Of a stretch of DNA of 39,857 nt, positions 30,475 to 39,059 are shown piece by piece (within the stretch, counting starts at the first letter, position 1; the number at the start of each line of letters is the position of its first letter). The stretch comes from BOG-1112 sp964611335 (GTDB lineage Bacteria > Bdellovibrionota_B > Oligoflexia > Oligoflexales > Bog-1112). Under the pieces are notes generated by a model. The model was given only the letters and a program-made list of their open reading frames with translations. It ran no database searches and was not told the DNA's origin. The position numbers were made by a program, and so were the translations under genes. Location of the stretch: assembly GCA_964611335.1 (NCBI GenBank), contig CAZSXR010000006.1, positions 1-39,857 of the forward strand, given 5' to 3'.

Positions 30475-31343
30475 TGCCGTTACAGCCTTCAGATAAAAGC
30501 TGGATTCAGCGCTTTGGAGATTCACGCTGGACTGGAGGAAGTGGCTCAACAGATCATGGAACCCTGACCGGCTTAGCAGATGATGATCATAGCCAGTATT
30601 ACAACACCACAAGGTTAAATGCTTGGACTGGCTCATCTGCTATTACAACAATAGGAACGCTTATTGCTGGCTCTATCCCTGTTAGTTTAATCACCGGCTT
30701 GGGGACACTGGCTACTCAGTCTGGCACGTTCTCAGGGACAAGCTCAGGCACTAATACAGGCGATCAGACAATCACCCTTACTGGGGATGTCACTGGCTCT
30801 GGGACTGGCTCATTTGCTGCAACTATAGCCAATGATGCTGTCTCTTACGCCAAAATGCAAAACGTGTCCGCTGCTAGTAAATTGCTTGGCCGTGGTGATT
30901 CCGGCGCTGGCGATCCTCAAGAGATCACCATAGGGTCAGGGCTGGCAATGACAGGGACTACTCTCAGTGCTTCAGGTGCAAGCGCTACAGGAGCGTTTGG
31001 GATAACCATAGACGGGGGAGGCTCTGCCATTACAACGGGGTTGAAAGGCTTTGTCCGTGTCCCTTTTAATTGCACGATTACTGGATGGGATTTATACGCC
31101 GATCAAACCGGCTCGATTGTGATCGATGTCTGGAAAGATACTTACACAAACTTTCCGCCGATCGCTGGGGACTCAATCGCAGGGACAGAGAAGCCAACAC
31201 TATCAAGCGCTCAGAAAAACCAAGACACTAGCTTAAGTAGTTGGACAACCAGCGTAACGGCTGGGGACGTTGTGGCCTTTAACGTGGATTCAGTAAGCAC
31301 CGTAACACGAGTCAATTTATCTATTAACGTGACAAAGACCTAA
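30474..31343 (+). CDS. Tail fibre/spike-like protein
   Basis: 289 residues from GTG 30474, which overlaps the previous stop (TAGTG). Starts WIQRFGDSRWTGGSGSTDHGTLTGLADDDHSQY, a common fibre-repeat motif (HG.L.GL.DDDHtQY), then Gly/Ser/Thr beta-repeats (TGDQTITLTGDVTGSGTGSFAATIANDAVSYAKMQNVSA, widespread in phage fibres) and a C-terminal globular domain (GSIVIDVWKDTYTNFPPIAGDSIAG). Likely adhesion device component. Confidence 0.75.
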   Translation: MPLQPSDKSWIQRFGDSRWTGGSGSTDHGTLTGLADDDHSQYYNTTRLNAWTGSSAITTIGTLIAGSIPVSLITGLGTLATQSGTFSGTSSGTNTGDQTITLTGDVTGSGTGSFAATIANDAVSYAKMQNVSAASKLLGRGDSGAGDPQEITIGSGLAMTGTTLSASGASATGAFGITIDGGGSAITTGLKGFVRVPFNCTITGWDLYADQTGSIVIDVWKDTYTNFPPIAGDSIAGTEKPTLSSAQKNQDTSLSSWTTSVTAGDVVAFNVDSVSTVTRVNLSINVTKT

Positions 31344-31636
31344 TGAAAAACTTTGATGTTAGATACCTAGACAATGAGAACCGATGGGTTTTCACAGCGC
31401 CAACAGAATTGGCCTTGCCTCAAACGGCTGTCAATAGGATTAAAGAACACGTTAGAGCCAGATGGGCAAAAGAGCTATCAGGGTTAAGTGATTTTAAACA
31501 CGGCTCTAAAAAAGAGTTTATCACTAGGGCAATTCAAGCCTTAGATGCTGGCAGAATAAGTCAAATCCAAATAGGCGACAACGGGTTCGCCTTTACATCG
31601 ACTGAAAGAACAGGAGCGATCATCTCTCATGGCTAA
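31343..31636 (+). CDS. Hypothetical protein in tail block
   Basis: 97 residues; charged, alpha/beta (RYLDNENRWVFTAPTELALPQTAVNRIKEHVRARWAKEL). ATG overlaps the fibre stop by one base (TAATG). No family recognised. Confidence 0.65.
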   Translation: MKNFDVRYLDNENRWVFTAPTELALPQTAVNRIKEHVRARWAKELSGLSDFKHGSKKEFITRAIQALDAGRISQIQIGDNGFAFTSTERTGAIISHG

Positions 31637-32153
31637 CACATGGCAAGCAAACCAAACGGCTGTAACTTTTGCAGCTAACAAATTTATGCTTGATGTTTTC
31701 AACAGCTCAAGCTCGACACGTTACATTAGAGTCTACAGAGCCTACTATTTCAACAACCAGACCGCAGCGATTACCGGCGTTTTAAACGTAATGCGTGTGG
31801 GCATCAGTTCAGCCTCTACAGGTGGTACGGCTGTAACCCCGATCACAATGGACACCTCAAATTCAACCTTAAACGCCAACACCACCGCAGGGCATAACAG
31901 AACTGTTACCTCTTCTGCTGTTCTTAGAACGCTCCTGACCTCTCCCGATGAAGCAACTGTTACCACGCTTGATTGGGACGCTCTGCAAACGTTAGTGCCT
32001 TTTGCTGAAATTTGGAATGCTGGCTATGGGGACACTAATATTCAGCCTGTGACACTCAGTGCATCTGAAAGCCGTGGGTTCTACATTCAATCAGTTACGC
32101 AGACCGTGGGTAACGCTGACTTTGAAATTATGTTTACTGATGCAGGCAGCTAA
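31629..32153 (+). CDS. Putative structural protein
   Basis: 174 residues, Thr/Ser/Ala-rich beta protein (TWQANQTAVTFAANKFMLDVFNSSSSTRYIRVYRAYYFNNQTAAITGVL). FNSSSS and regular strand pattern suggest a jelly-roll-like virion or fibre-tip module. Overlaps the previous gene by 8 bases. Confidence 0.55.
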   Translation: MANTWQANQTAVTFAANKFMLDVFNSSSSTRYIRVYRAYYFNNQTAAITGVLNVMRVGISSASTGGTAVTPITMDTSNSTLNANTTAGHNRTVTSSAVLRTLLTSPDEATVTTLDWDALQTLVPFAEIWNAGYGDTNIQPVTLSASESRGFYIQSVTQTVGNADFEIMFTDAGS

Positions 32154-32155
32154 CA

Positions 32156-33313
32156 GTGTTCTACTGGAACGGATACTGCTCAGCCAATAGGGATGAGGCT
32201 TTATTCTGCCTTTTTAACAATGAAACCAGCGATCAACGCAGGGTTTTTACTGTTACCCGATTTGAAGCGAAGCCCTTTGCTCCGGTTGTCACCACTGGCT
32301 CAAACCCTGAAAGACTGTTTAAAATTACAGCAATCAGCGGTGGTGATACGATCCCATCGATAAAAGCGGACAGCAGCTCTACAGATATCCCCTCTCAGGT
32401 AGCAATAAAGCTCTACCCGTCTTATACAGCCAGTAGCGTAATAAGAAGCGCACAGCCTCATACGATCAGCAATGCTGGCCTTGCAAGCCGATCAATGGGT
32501 GGCAATTCAAGATACTTTGATTCTGGCCTTGTTAGTAGCTCAACGCAAAGAATTATCCTAAGAGAGGGTGAAGGCATAGCGCTTGGGAAAACTGACACGA
32601 TCAGCTCAGCCCATTCTCACACGATGCACTACCAAGTCACTTTGGTTATCGGCTCAGCAACTCACTATCTCAATTTTACCGCAGCGGTGGGCAGTACGTC
32701 TGAGGCTGCTTTTGGGATCTTTAACGGTTCTGGGTCTGGCGTGGTAGTGGAAGTGGCGTCCATAAAAGTATCTGAGGTAGGGCAATCAACCAGCATCAAC
32801 GCTTTAATCGACAGCCCTTATTTACGCTTTATTCGGGGTTATGGTTACAATGGTGGGGAATCTATAACCCCTACGCTTTTAGACACATCGACATCAAGTC
32901 CAAGCGCTATGGTAATGAGGCGGAATCAGGCTTGGGCGCCTTTAACTGTCACCCCTTCGTTTGATGGCGTGGGCGCTGGTGAGCTTGCTTATCCTGAATC
33001 GAACCAGACGATTTACCGGAAGATTGGCACATTCAGGCAAGCCTTAATGAATTGCGTCAATAACATCAATGTCGGTGGTGCAACTGGCTCCCCTGTCTTT
33101 TCTGAGTTCACCAATAGCCAAACCGCTCACGGGATGAACTTACAGAAAGACGCTAATATTTCAGGGATCGTGTTGAGGCCACAGGAACTCTTTGCGGTCA
33201 TAGTCAATAACGCATCACCTTATTCAACCTTCCAAGTTGAGATTGAATTTACACACACAGAGCCGCCTTCTGGTGGTGGCAGTAGTGAACACGCTTACAC
33301 GTTTGTAGCTTAG
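32156..33313 (+). CDS. Putative virion/adhesin protein
   Basis: 385 residues from GTG 32156. Beta-rich with repeated short domains (SQVAIKLYPSYTASSVI; YLNFTAAVGSTSEAAFGIFNGSGSGVVVEVASIKVSE; STFQVEIEFTHTEPPSGGGSSEHAYTFVA). A C-terminal PPSGGG linker suggests modular surface domain. No enzymatic motif seen. Confidence 0.55.
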   Translation: MFYWNGYCSANRDEALFCLFNNETSDQRRVFTVTRFEAKPFAPVVTTGSNPERLFKITAISGGDTIPSIKADSSSTDIPSQVAIKLYPSYTASSVIRSAQPHTISNAGLASRSMGGNSRYFDSGLVSSSTQRIILREGEGIALGKTDTISSAHSHTMHYQVTLVIGSATHYLNFTAAVGSTSEAAFGIFNGSGSGVVVEVASIKVSEVGQSTSINALIDSPYLRFIRGYGYNGGESITPTLLDTSTSSPSAMVMRRNQAWAPLTVTPSFDGVGAGELAYPESNQTIYRKIGTFRQALMNCVNNINVGGATGSPVFSEFTNSQTAHGMNLQKDANISGIVLRPQELFAVIVNNASPYSTFQVEIEFTHTEPPSGGGSSEHAYTFVA

Positions 33314-33323
33314 GGGGCTAACA

Positions 33324-34715
33324 ATGGGCTTTTTTAACGCTGGCAGCTTTAACGGTGGCTTTTTCAAATCAGGCTTTGATCTTGCGGCGCTCTCACAGAC
33401 GCTTAACTTGTGGATCACAAACCGCTTTCAAAACTCGACTTCTGGAAAGACCGCCAATAACTTTAATAGTGTAGGCGGCTTTGCTGGCACTGATGACGCT
33501 TACTTTACCGCTGACACTGACTGGACAGCTTGCTTCTGGGTAAACTTTAACGCCCTCGGTGGTGTCCTAATGGGTAAGTGGGACTGGGGCGCTTCTAAGA
33601 TGGTTTGGGAAGTCAGGGACGTAACCAGCCAATTACGCTTCATCTATACCAATAGTTCAGGAACTCAATTCAACCTAGACGATGCCGCTGCTATCTCAAC
33701 TGGAACGTGGTATTTTGTGGCGGTTGGGTATGACTCAGTAAACAATCAAGTCTTTATCAAGCGCAATAACAGCGCCCTAGTAACAGCCTCTTTATCTGGT
33801 GGCCTTGATGATATCAATAGCCCTTTGTCTATCGGGATGGAGTTAAACGGGGGGACAGTCTCAAACGCTTGTAACGCCATTATGGACGGAATAGGCTTCT
33901 GGACTCGAACCCTGACAAACGCAGAATTAGACGCTATTTATAACAGTGGTTCCGGTACAGCTTACAGCGCCTTATCTGCCGCTCAAAAAGTAAATATGTG
34001 GGCTTGGTATGAATGTAATGATGATACCGGCGTACTGGTTGATCATTACAGCACTAACGATCTGGCTCGCTTAGACTTTGGCACAAGAGCCGATCAAGTC
34101 GATGGCAAAGTGATTGGGGATGTGAACGCAGATGAACCCGTGTACCGCTTCAATGATATGAGCGCTTCCAACAATGACGGCACTCAAGCGACTTTTGCCA
34201 ATAGAGCGCTATTGAAAACAGCCTACAACAGTTCAGCCAATCCAAGCGCTCAGTTTGATGGCACTAACGATAGTTATGACTTAGGATCTGCTATTGCCTT
34301 TACGGGTGATTTTACGGTCTTTGCGGTAGCAAGCTGTAGCGATTACGCTGCTACCCGTGTGCTTTTCGGTCACGGCACCTTGGCTTATGTGGCTAACACC
34401 TCAACAACTAACTTTAGACTACGCAACGATGCAGGAACCCTGCTGAACGTAGCCCACAGCGCTTGGGATACTAACCCTCACGTTATCACGATTCAACGAT
34501 CGGGATCGACTGTCACCGTTTATCAAGATGGAACCTCAGCCGGATCAGGGACGCTGTCAGGCACAATGACATTCAATAAAATCGGCATTGCTGGGGGTAG
34601 CCCGTGGATAGGCAACATTGCTGAACTGCTGACCTACTCAGGCGCTTTGACCGCTGGGGAGCGTAACGCTACAGAGAAATACTTAGGCGCTCAATATGGG
34701 ATAACAGTAGCGTAA
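33324..34715 (+). CDS. LamG/concanavalin-like carbohydrate-binding virion protein
   Basis: 463 residues. N-terminal FFNAGSFNGGFFKSGF, then a laminin-G-like domain at ~45-205 (DAYFTADTDWTACFWVNF, STGTWYFVAVGYDSVNNQVFIKRNN, DGIGFWTRTLTNAELDAIYNSG) and a second at ~265-460 (SAQFDGTNDSYDLGSAIAFTGDFTVFAVAS, NIAELLTYSGALTAGERNATEKYLGAQYG). Such domains bind glycans. Directly followed by a GH16 glycosidase with a one-base overlap, so the pair likely recognises and cuts a host surface or environmental polysaccharide. Confidence 0.8.
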   Translation: MGFFNAGSFNGGFFKSGFDLAALSQTLNLWITNRFQNSTSGKTANNFNSVGGFAGTDDAYFTADTDWTACFWVNFNALGGVLMGKWDWGASKMVWEVRDVTSQLRFIYTNSSGTQFNLDDAAAISTGTWYFVAVGYDSVNNQVFIKRNNSALVTASLSGGLDDINSPLSIGMELNGGTVSNACNAIMDGIGFWTRTLTNAELDAIYNSGSGTAYSALSAAQKVNMWAWYECNDDTGVLVDHYSTNDLARLDFGTRADQVDGKVIGDVNADEPVYRFNDMSASNNDGTQATFANRALLKTAYNSSANPSAQFDGTNDSYDLGSAIAFTGDFTVFAVASCSDYAATRVLFGHGTLAYVANTSTTNFRLRNDAGTLLNVAHSAWDTNPHVITIQRSGSTVTVYQDGTSAGSGTLSGTMTFNKIGIAGGSPWIGNIAELLTYSGALTAGERNATEKYLGAQYGITVA

Positions 34716-35476
34716 TGGCAGTCTTACCTCGCATCCCTAGAGTCACAACACCGGCAAGGGTAGAGCTTACCTTCTCAGATGAGTTTACCGGCGGTGCTTT
34801 AGATACGGCTAAATGGAATTACAACCTACCGTGGGGTGGTTGGAACAATGGCGCTAACGGGGAGCAACAAGCCTATTTACAGGCTAACGTTTCTGTTAGT
34901 GGGAGTAAGCTGGTAATCGCTGGCAAGTACGAGGACTCAGTACAATCAGATGGCACTTATCACTATACCGGCGGAATGATTAACACACGGGGCAAGTTTT
35001 CTCAGACTTACGGGATCTTTGAATGCCGTTATAAATGCCCTGCCGTGCAAGGGGCTTGGCCTGCCTTCTGGTTGCTCAAGTATGACTCTGGTGCTTATCC
35101 TTGGCCTCCTGAATTGGATGTGATGGAAGGGTCAGGGCTTAATCCTACACAGATTCAAGTAAACAGCCATTACAACGATTCAAGCGAGGATCATCAACAA
35201 GACTATTTAAAGTACACCCTAAGCTACTCACAAGCTGAATGGGTGACTTGTACGATGGACTGGACGGCTAGCTATATCAAGTTTTACATTAATGGCGTTC
35301 TGGTTCATACCGTTACCGAGTCGACCGCTATTCCTAAGATTCCAATGTATCTACTGGTCGATCTGGCTATCGGTGGGCATTGGGATTTTATTGGCCTTCC
35401 TAGTGGTGGAACGGGCTTCCCTTTCAATATGGAAGTCGATTATGTGCGAGTGTGGCAACGATACGAGGCAAGCTGA
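34715..35476 (+). CDS. Glycoside hydrolase family 16 (beta-glucanase-type depolymerase)
   Basis: 253 residues. The catalytic motif ELDVMEG gives E133 (nucleophile), D135 and E138 (acid/base), the GH16 ExDxxE. Supporting blocks: FSDEFTGGALDTAKWNY, GMINTRGKFSQTYGIFECRYKCP, GAWPAFWLL and PMYLLVDLAIGGHWDF, MEVDYVRVWQR at the end. No signal peptide, so it probably acts as a virion component degrading laminarin-, lichenan- or agar-like polymers around the host. Substrate cannot be set from sequence. Confidence 0.93.
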   Translation: MAVLPRIPRVTTPARVELTFSDEFTGGALDTAKWNYNLPWGGWNNGANGEQQAYLQANVSVSGSKLVIAGKYEDSVQSDGTYHYTGGMINTRGKFSQTYGIFECRYKCPAVQGAWPAFWLLKYDSGAYPWPPELDVMEGSGLNPTQIQVNSHYNDSSEDHQQDYLKYTLSYSQAEWVTCTMDWTASYIKFYINGVLVHTVTESTAIPKIPMYLLVDLAIGGHWDFIGLPSGGTGFPFNMEVDYVRVWQRYEAS

Positions 35477-35853
35477 TGAGACGCTTAGTAAATGAAAGCA
35501 ATAATAAAACCTTTTTTGTAGAGCCGATTATCTTAGAAGCGAACGGCCACAAGCTCTTAACTGACGCTATTGTGGACACTGGCGCAACCCACACGATCAT
35601 CGACAAAAGTGTCGCCTATAGTTTACAGCTAGATCCAGAAGTGCGCTTTGGTCAATACACTGAGGTGCAGACTGGGGACGGGGTGCTAAAGGGTGCAAAG
35701 AAGGAGCTTGACGCTATTGTTATTGGAACCGACACCATTTCTAAGCCTTCTGTGGTTGTGGTTGATTTTTCAGATGATGTTAGACGAGCCATGCAAAACA
35801 TCCCCGTTTTACTTGGTGCAGACTACATCGAAGCGGTGGGGCTAATAGGGTGA
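35476..35853 (+). CDS. Retropepsin-like aspartic protease (clan AA)
   Basis: 125 residues from ATG 35476, which overlaps the GH16 stop (TGATG) with GAGG 7 bases upstream. AIVDTGATHTIID (D34 in the DTGA active site) starts the fold; VQTGDGVLKGAKKELDAIVIG forms the flap and strands; VLLGADYIEAVG is the C-terminal psi-loop motif (LLG.D.L). Length matches a single-chain monomer that works as a dimer. Rare in phages; substrates could be a virion, signal-bearing or host protein. No transmembrane segment. Confidence 0.85.
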   Translation: MRRLVNESNNKTFFVEPIILEANGHKLLTDAIVDTGATHTIIDKSVAYSLQLDPEVRFGQYTEVQTGDGVLKGAKKELDAIVIGTDTISKPSVVVVDFSDDVRRAMQNIPVLLGADYIEAVGLIG

Positions 35854-36314
35854 TCAAGGCCTACTTTGACAGAAACCCTCGTAACGTTGAGGGCTTTTTT
35901 ACGCTGGTTGAGATTGAAGGTCTGGAAGTGAAACCGTTGTTCCAGCGCCTTCCCGCCCGTAGTGGACAAGCAGGGTATACGAAAACTGACTGGATACGGG
36001 GCAAGTCTCCTATCCCATACGGAAAACATCTGCTTTGGCTTTCTCCACTAGATACGGGCAAGTTTGCTGACTATAACGGCATCGGGGAGTTCTACCCGAT
36101 CAGCAATAGAGAAGGCGCAAAGCGTGTCATCTGGGGGAAAGACGGCACACGGCAGGATATAGGCTTGCATCCAGAAAACAAATATCCTGGCTCTGCTGGT
36201 TGCATTGTCCTGCTGGTAGACACGCCAGAACGCAAGCAGAGAGTTATAGAGCTATTTGAATATCTACGGGAACTAGGGAAAAGTCAGAAAAACATACCAT
36301 TGGAGGTTTTGTAA
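35850..36314 (+). CDS. YkuD/L,D-transpeptidase-like protein, peptidoglycan enzyme candidate
   Basis: 154 residues. KSPIPYGKHLLWLSPLDTG, FYPIS and IGLHPENKYPGSAGCIVL (H107, C118) match the H...SxGC core of YkuD-like L,D-transpeptidase/DUF5675-like proteins; the usual Arg after GC(I/V) is Val. In a phage this could act on peptidoglycan in lysis or lysogeny-independent wall remodelling, or be an inactive binder. Overlaps the protease by 4 bases. Confidence 0.6.
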   Translation: MIKAYFDRNPRNVEGFFTLVEIEGLEVKPLFQRLPARSGQAGYTKTDWIRGKSPIPYGKHLLWLSPLDTGKFADYNGIGEFYPISNREGAKRVIWGKDGTRQDIGLHPENKYPGSAGCIVLLVDTPERKQRVIELFEYLRELGKSQKNIPLEVL

Positions 36315-36658
36315 TGCTTCTATTTTTAAAATACTTGCCAGTCGCCTTAGACGCAATCAACGCTATTGCTAAGCTGGTGGACTTAGTAAAAGAGCGCACC
36401 AAATTGCAGGAAAAAAAAGCGCAGGCCATAGCAAAGAATCAACAAACCAGCGTGGAAGATAAAGGGCTTGCCAAAGTTGATGCTGATTTAAAAGGCCAGA
36501 AAGTTAAGCTAATTGGGGTTGCTCACAGCTTCTTACCTAAAGACACTGCTGAAAAGGCAAGCGTTGAAGAGCTAGACAAGCTGATCGAAAAGTTGACAAT
36601 GCTGGTGGATATTGTCATGGATATAATCAAAATATCTGTTTCTTTGACCGTAAAATAA
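36314..36658 (+). CDS. Hypothetical amphipathic helical protein
   Basis: 114 residues. N-terminal hydrophobic-amphipathic (LLFLKYLPVALDAINAIAKLVDLV), lysine-rich middle, C-terminal helix (IEKLTMLVDIVMDIIKISVSL). Adjacent to the YkuD-like and esterase genes, so a lysis accessory or membrane-active role is possible; not recognised. Confidence 0.55.
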   Translation: MLLFLKYLPVALDAINAIAKLVDLVKERTKLQEKKAQAIAKNQQTSVEDKGLAKVDADLKGQKVKLIGVAHSFLPKDTAEKASVEELDKLIEKLTMLVDIVMDIIKISVSLTVK

Positions 36659-36674
36659 GGCCAATTGACCTTAT

Positions 36675-37205
36675 ATGACTGTCATTCTAGTCACTGGCGT
36701 TTCAGCCAATAATAACAGAGAAAAAGATCGGGCTGCTTTAGAGCGTTATCTAGGGCAGCCTGTTTTTTTGTTTGATCCTGAACGCTATATGGATCACTCA
36801 GCAGTCGCTAAGCTGGTAAGCATTAACCGGCTGCTAGACAAAGCCTATGACGTTTTAGATTATGCCTTTATCAAGATAGAAGCGCCTGAGATTAACAAGC
36901 ACTTTAAAAACATGGTTACCAAGTATCAACCTACTGAGATTTGGGGGCACTCTTTAGGCTCTGTTATTGCAGCTTCAAATAAGGTCACAGTGAACAAACT
37001 GGTCACTTTAGGATCACCCCTTTGGATGCCCTTCATCTGGCCTACTACTTTAATAAGAGCAAAAAATTGGCTAAACTATTATTCAGATAGAGAATGGATT
37101 GGGCGTTGGCCGTTGGCAAAGGCTGACAATTTCAAGCTGCATTGTGGGCATCAGCTTACTGAATATTTGGGAGAGTTGAGCCATGAAAATACTGGTCTTA
37201 CCTGA
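36675..37205 (+). CDS. Alpha/beta-hydrolase fold esterase/lipase-like protein
   Basis: 176 residues. GHSLG (91-95) carries nucleophile S93; NYYSDREWIG gives candidate acid D138; KLHCGHQLTEYL gives H156 or H159. LVTLGSPLW after the nucleophile is common in lipase-like esterases. It could hydrolyse lipids or ester-linked wall or capsule groups, and by position may aid lysis, as LysB esterases do in mycobacteriophages (only an analogy). The start lies in a hairpin ATAAGG/CCTTAT, with no clear separate ribosome-binding site. Confidence 0.7.
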   Translation: MTVILVTGVSANNNREKDRAALERYLGQPVFLFDPERYMDHSAVAKLVSINRLLDKAYDVLDYAFIKIEAPEINKHFKNMVTKYQPTEIWGHSLGSVIAASNKVTVNKLVTLGSPLWMPFIWPTTLIRAKNWLNYYSDREWIGRWPLAKADNFKLHCGHQLTEYLGELSHENTGLT

Positions 37206-37962
37206 CTCGCACGCAAAGCATGGCGTTCCTAACGATCGCTATGACTGGCTAGCCCGAATGATTTTAGATATCCGGCCAGAGGTTGTGGTAGACCTCGGAG
37301 ACTTTGCCGATGTGCCTGCTCTGTCGGCCTATGACAAGGGCAAAAAGAAGGCAGAGGGGAAGAGGGTGGATCTGGATATTGAAGCTGCTGTAGACGCACG
37401 CAGACGACTTACAGAGCCTTTAAAGAATTTGCACTTCGGGCTTGAGTCTTGGGGGCGTGTTGTAGAGAGTTCTTATACCCCTCGCTTAATTGCGCTTGGT
37501 GGCAATCATGAACAGCGCGTTGACCGCTATATGAATGACCATCCAGAGCTGTATGGCATGATGAGTCAAGATATCTCAGAGGCTGAAAAGCAAGGGTGGG
37601 AGTGGTATCCGTTCCTGCAAAAGGTGACAGTTGAAGGGGTGACGTTTTGCCACTTCTTTCATAATGAGATGGGTAAGCCATTATCAGGCGTTAGCCCTGC
37701 CAGAACGTTGATCAATAAGCTGCATGTTTCCTCAGTCGCTGGGCATTCTCACATTTGGGATCATCACAGCCAAGTCAACGGAGAGGGTAAGCGCTTACAT
37801 GGCTTGGTGGCTGGGTGCTATTTTGAACACCACGAAGATTATGCGGTGCAAAGCAATGAGCGCTGGGATCGCTGTATCACCATTTTGCACGATGTTAAAA
37901 ATGGGGATTTTGACTTGGAAAAAATCAGTATTGAACGCATAAAAAAGCGGTACGGAGATTAG
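37183..37962 (+). CDS. Calcineurin-like metallophosphoesterase
   Basis: 259 residues with the five metal motifs: DSH (D8, H10), GDFAD (D40), GGNHE (N108, H109, E110), a His block FCHFFH near 155-160 and GHSH (187-190). Many phages carry such enzymes; roles include nucleotide or nucleic-acid phosphate removal. GGGAGAG upstream of ATG; overlaps the esterase by 23 bases. Confidence 0.92.
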   Translation: MKILVLPDSHAKHGVPNDRYDWLARMILDIRPEVVVDLGDFADVPALSAYDKGKKKAEGKRVDLDIEAAVDARRRLTEPLKNLHFGLESWGRVVESSYTPRLIALGGNHEQRVDRYMNDHPELYGMMSQDISEAEKQGWEWYPFLQKVTVEGVTFCHFFHNEMGKPLSGVSPARTLINKLHVSSVAGHSHIWDHHSQVNGEGKRLHGLVAGCYFEHHEDYAVQSNERWDRCITILHDVKNGDFDLEKISIERIKKRYGD

Positions 37963-37966
37963 GAGA

Positions 37967-38161
37967 GTGTATTTTGATGAAACCGCCATTGTTGAAGAAG
38001 ATGACCAATGCTTCACCTGTGAGCACCTCGCTAGGGGGGTTAGTTGTCCCCTGCTTGAAGCGCTGGCTGAGGGGGTTGTCTATATGGATGGGGAGTTTGT
38101 CGTTAGGAACTGCCAGTTTTATAAAGAGTTTAAGAGGCATCTCAAACTTGTCGAGTCCTAA
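37967..38161 (+). CDS. Small cysteine-containing protein
   Basis: 64 residues from GTG 37967 (GGAG 9 bases upstream). CFTCEHLARGVSCPLLEAL and NCQFY supply four or five Cys, consistent with a metal or iron-sulfur site. Overlaps the kinase-like gene end-to-start by 14 bases. Family not recognised. Confidence 0.65.
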   Translation: MYFDETAIVEEDDQCFTCEHLARGVSCPLLEALAEGVVYMDGEFVVRNCQFYKEFKRHLKLVES

Positions 38162-38690
38162 GATAGCAATCGGTGGGCAGCAAGGCGCTGGCAAGGATAC
38201 CCTGATTGAGATCCTGATGCGCTGCTCTGAAAGGCAATGGGGGGTCGTAGACACCTCAGACGCTTTGCTATCAATCTATAGTGGTAGGGTGGGTCTAACC
38301 AAAGACCAGATTTTAAAAGACAAGCAGAAGCACAGAAAAGCGCTGCAAGCTTTAGGGGACGAGATAGAGCAAGACCGACTGGCAGGGGTTTTAAAGTATG
38401 CTTTTGCCAAGCACGCCCTGACCGGTTTTGAGTTTGACGGGGTTATTTTCTGCTCAATCCGTCGCCCTTGTGAGCTTCACTATCTTAAAAAGAACGGCTA
38501 TAAAATCGTATTTGTAGAAGCTGATAAGGATATCAGGCAAGCCAGACGGGGGGAGCTTGCTGGCTCATCTCACAGCACTGAGTGTCTGGACTGGTTAAGG
38601 CCAGGATCAGACTACATCATTAGAAACAACGGCACTCATGAGCAGTTAGAAGATGAGGCCATTAGGATGCTTCACAGCTTTGGGCTGTAA
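38148..38690 (+). CDS. P-loop deoxynucleoside monophosphate kinase-like protein
   Basis: 180 residues from TTG 38148, chosen because the family begins at KIAIGGQQGAGKDT and GAGG lies 10 bases before it, and the longer frame overlaps a better gene. P-loop GQQGAGKDT at residues 9-17; later DSRR-like IRRPCELHYLKKNGYKIVFVEAD is the base-binding and lid-type segment of phage dNMP kinases (T4 gp1 class in general shape). Likely supplies dNTP precursors. Last gene before the terminator. Confidence 0.78.
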   Translation: MSSPKIAIGGQQGAGKDTLIEILMRCSERQWGVVDTSDALLSIYSGRVGLTKDQILKDKQKHRKALQALGDEIEQDRLAGVLKYAFAKHALTGFEFDGVIFCSIRRPCELHYLKKNGYKIVFVEADKDIRQARRGELAGSSHSTECLDWLRPGSDYIIRNNGTHEQLEDEAIRMLHSFGL

Positions 38691-38714
38691 CTCTCCATCT
38701 CTCTCCCATTCCCT

Positions 38715-38747
38715 AGCCCTCGACTAAACATCGGGGGCTTTTTTATT
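38715..38747 (+). terminator. Late-operon intrinsic terminator
   Basis: AGCCCTCGA (38715-38723) pairs with TCGGGGGCT (38731-38739) (one T-G pair), loop CTAAACA, then TTTTTTATT. Strong rightward terminator between convergent operons; on the minus strand it lacks a following U-tract. Confidence 0.93.
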
Positions 38748-38970
38748 GGGAATGTTTCTTAATCATTTCACTCAACCGATCTCGGCTCTCTTGTGTGCTA
38801 GTTTCAACATCAAAGCGGAATTCAAAGATTAGCCACTTGATGCCTATAAACAGCCCTGCATGGCCTAAATAAAAATCAGGCTTTGGGAGCCAGTAGAACT
38901 CTTTTTCATAGAGTAGCCCACAAGGGTTGTTAAACCTTATGGCGATTGATATGTCCTCAATTGTGATCAT
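38743..38970 (-). CDS. Hypothetical protein, end of leftward operon
   Basis: 75 residues with aromatic N-terminal half (AIRFNNPCGLLYEKEFYWLPKPDFYLGHAGLFIGIKWLIFEF), then a charged helix. Its stop lies in the T-tract of the opposing terminator. ATG overlaps the stop of the 30-residue gene (ATGA). Not recognised. Confidence 0.65.
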   Translation of the reverse strand: MITIEDISIAIRFNNPCGLLYEKEFYWLPKPDFYLGHAGLFIGIKWLIFEFRFDVETSTQESRDRLSEMIKKHSQ

Positions 38971-39059
38971 AGTCTTCCCTTTCCTCTGGTTTGCCGTGGG
39001 TCTAGAAAGCCTGAATGAAAGGTTAAAGCCTCAACCAAAATATCGCTACTTGTTTTCAT
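38967..39059 (-). CDS. Tiny 30-residue coupled ORF
   Basis: Starts MKTSSDILVEALTFHSGFLD; ATG overlaps the preceding stop (TAATG) and its TGA overlaps the next ATG (ATGA). GAGGGA lies 7-8 bases upstream. Support is the perfect coupling at both ends; function unknown. Confidence 0.5.
   Translation of the reverse strand: MKTSSDILVEALTFHSGFLDPRQTRGKGRL

Noticed and set aside
35452..35475. GTG start eight codons upstream for the aspartic protease
   Set aside because: It lies inside the GH16 coding end; ATG 35476 forms the usual TGATG overlap with GAGG upstream.
37974..38147. 58-residue N-terminal extension of the P-loop kinase-like protein
   Set aside because: It overlaps the cysteine-containing gene in another frame, is not kinase-like, and TTG 38148 has a suitable ribosome-binding site at the family's usual start.
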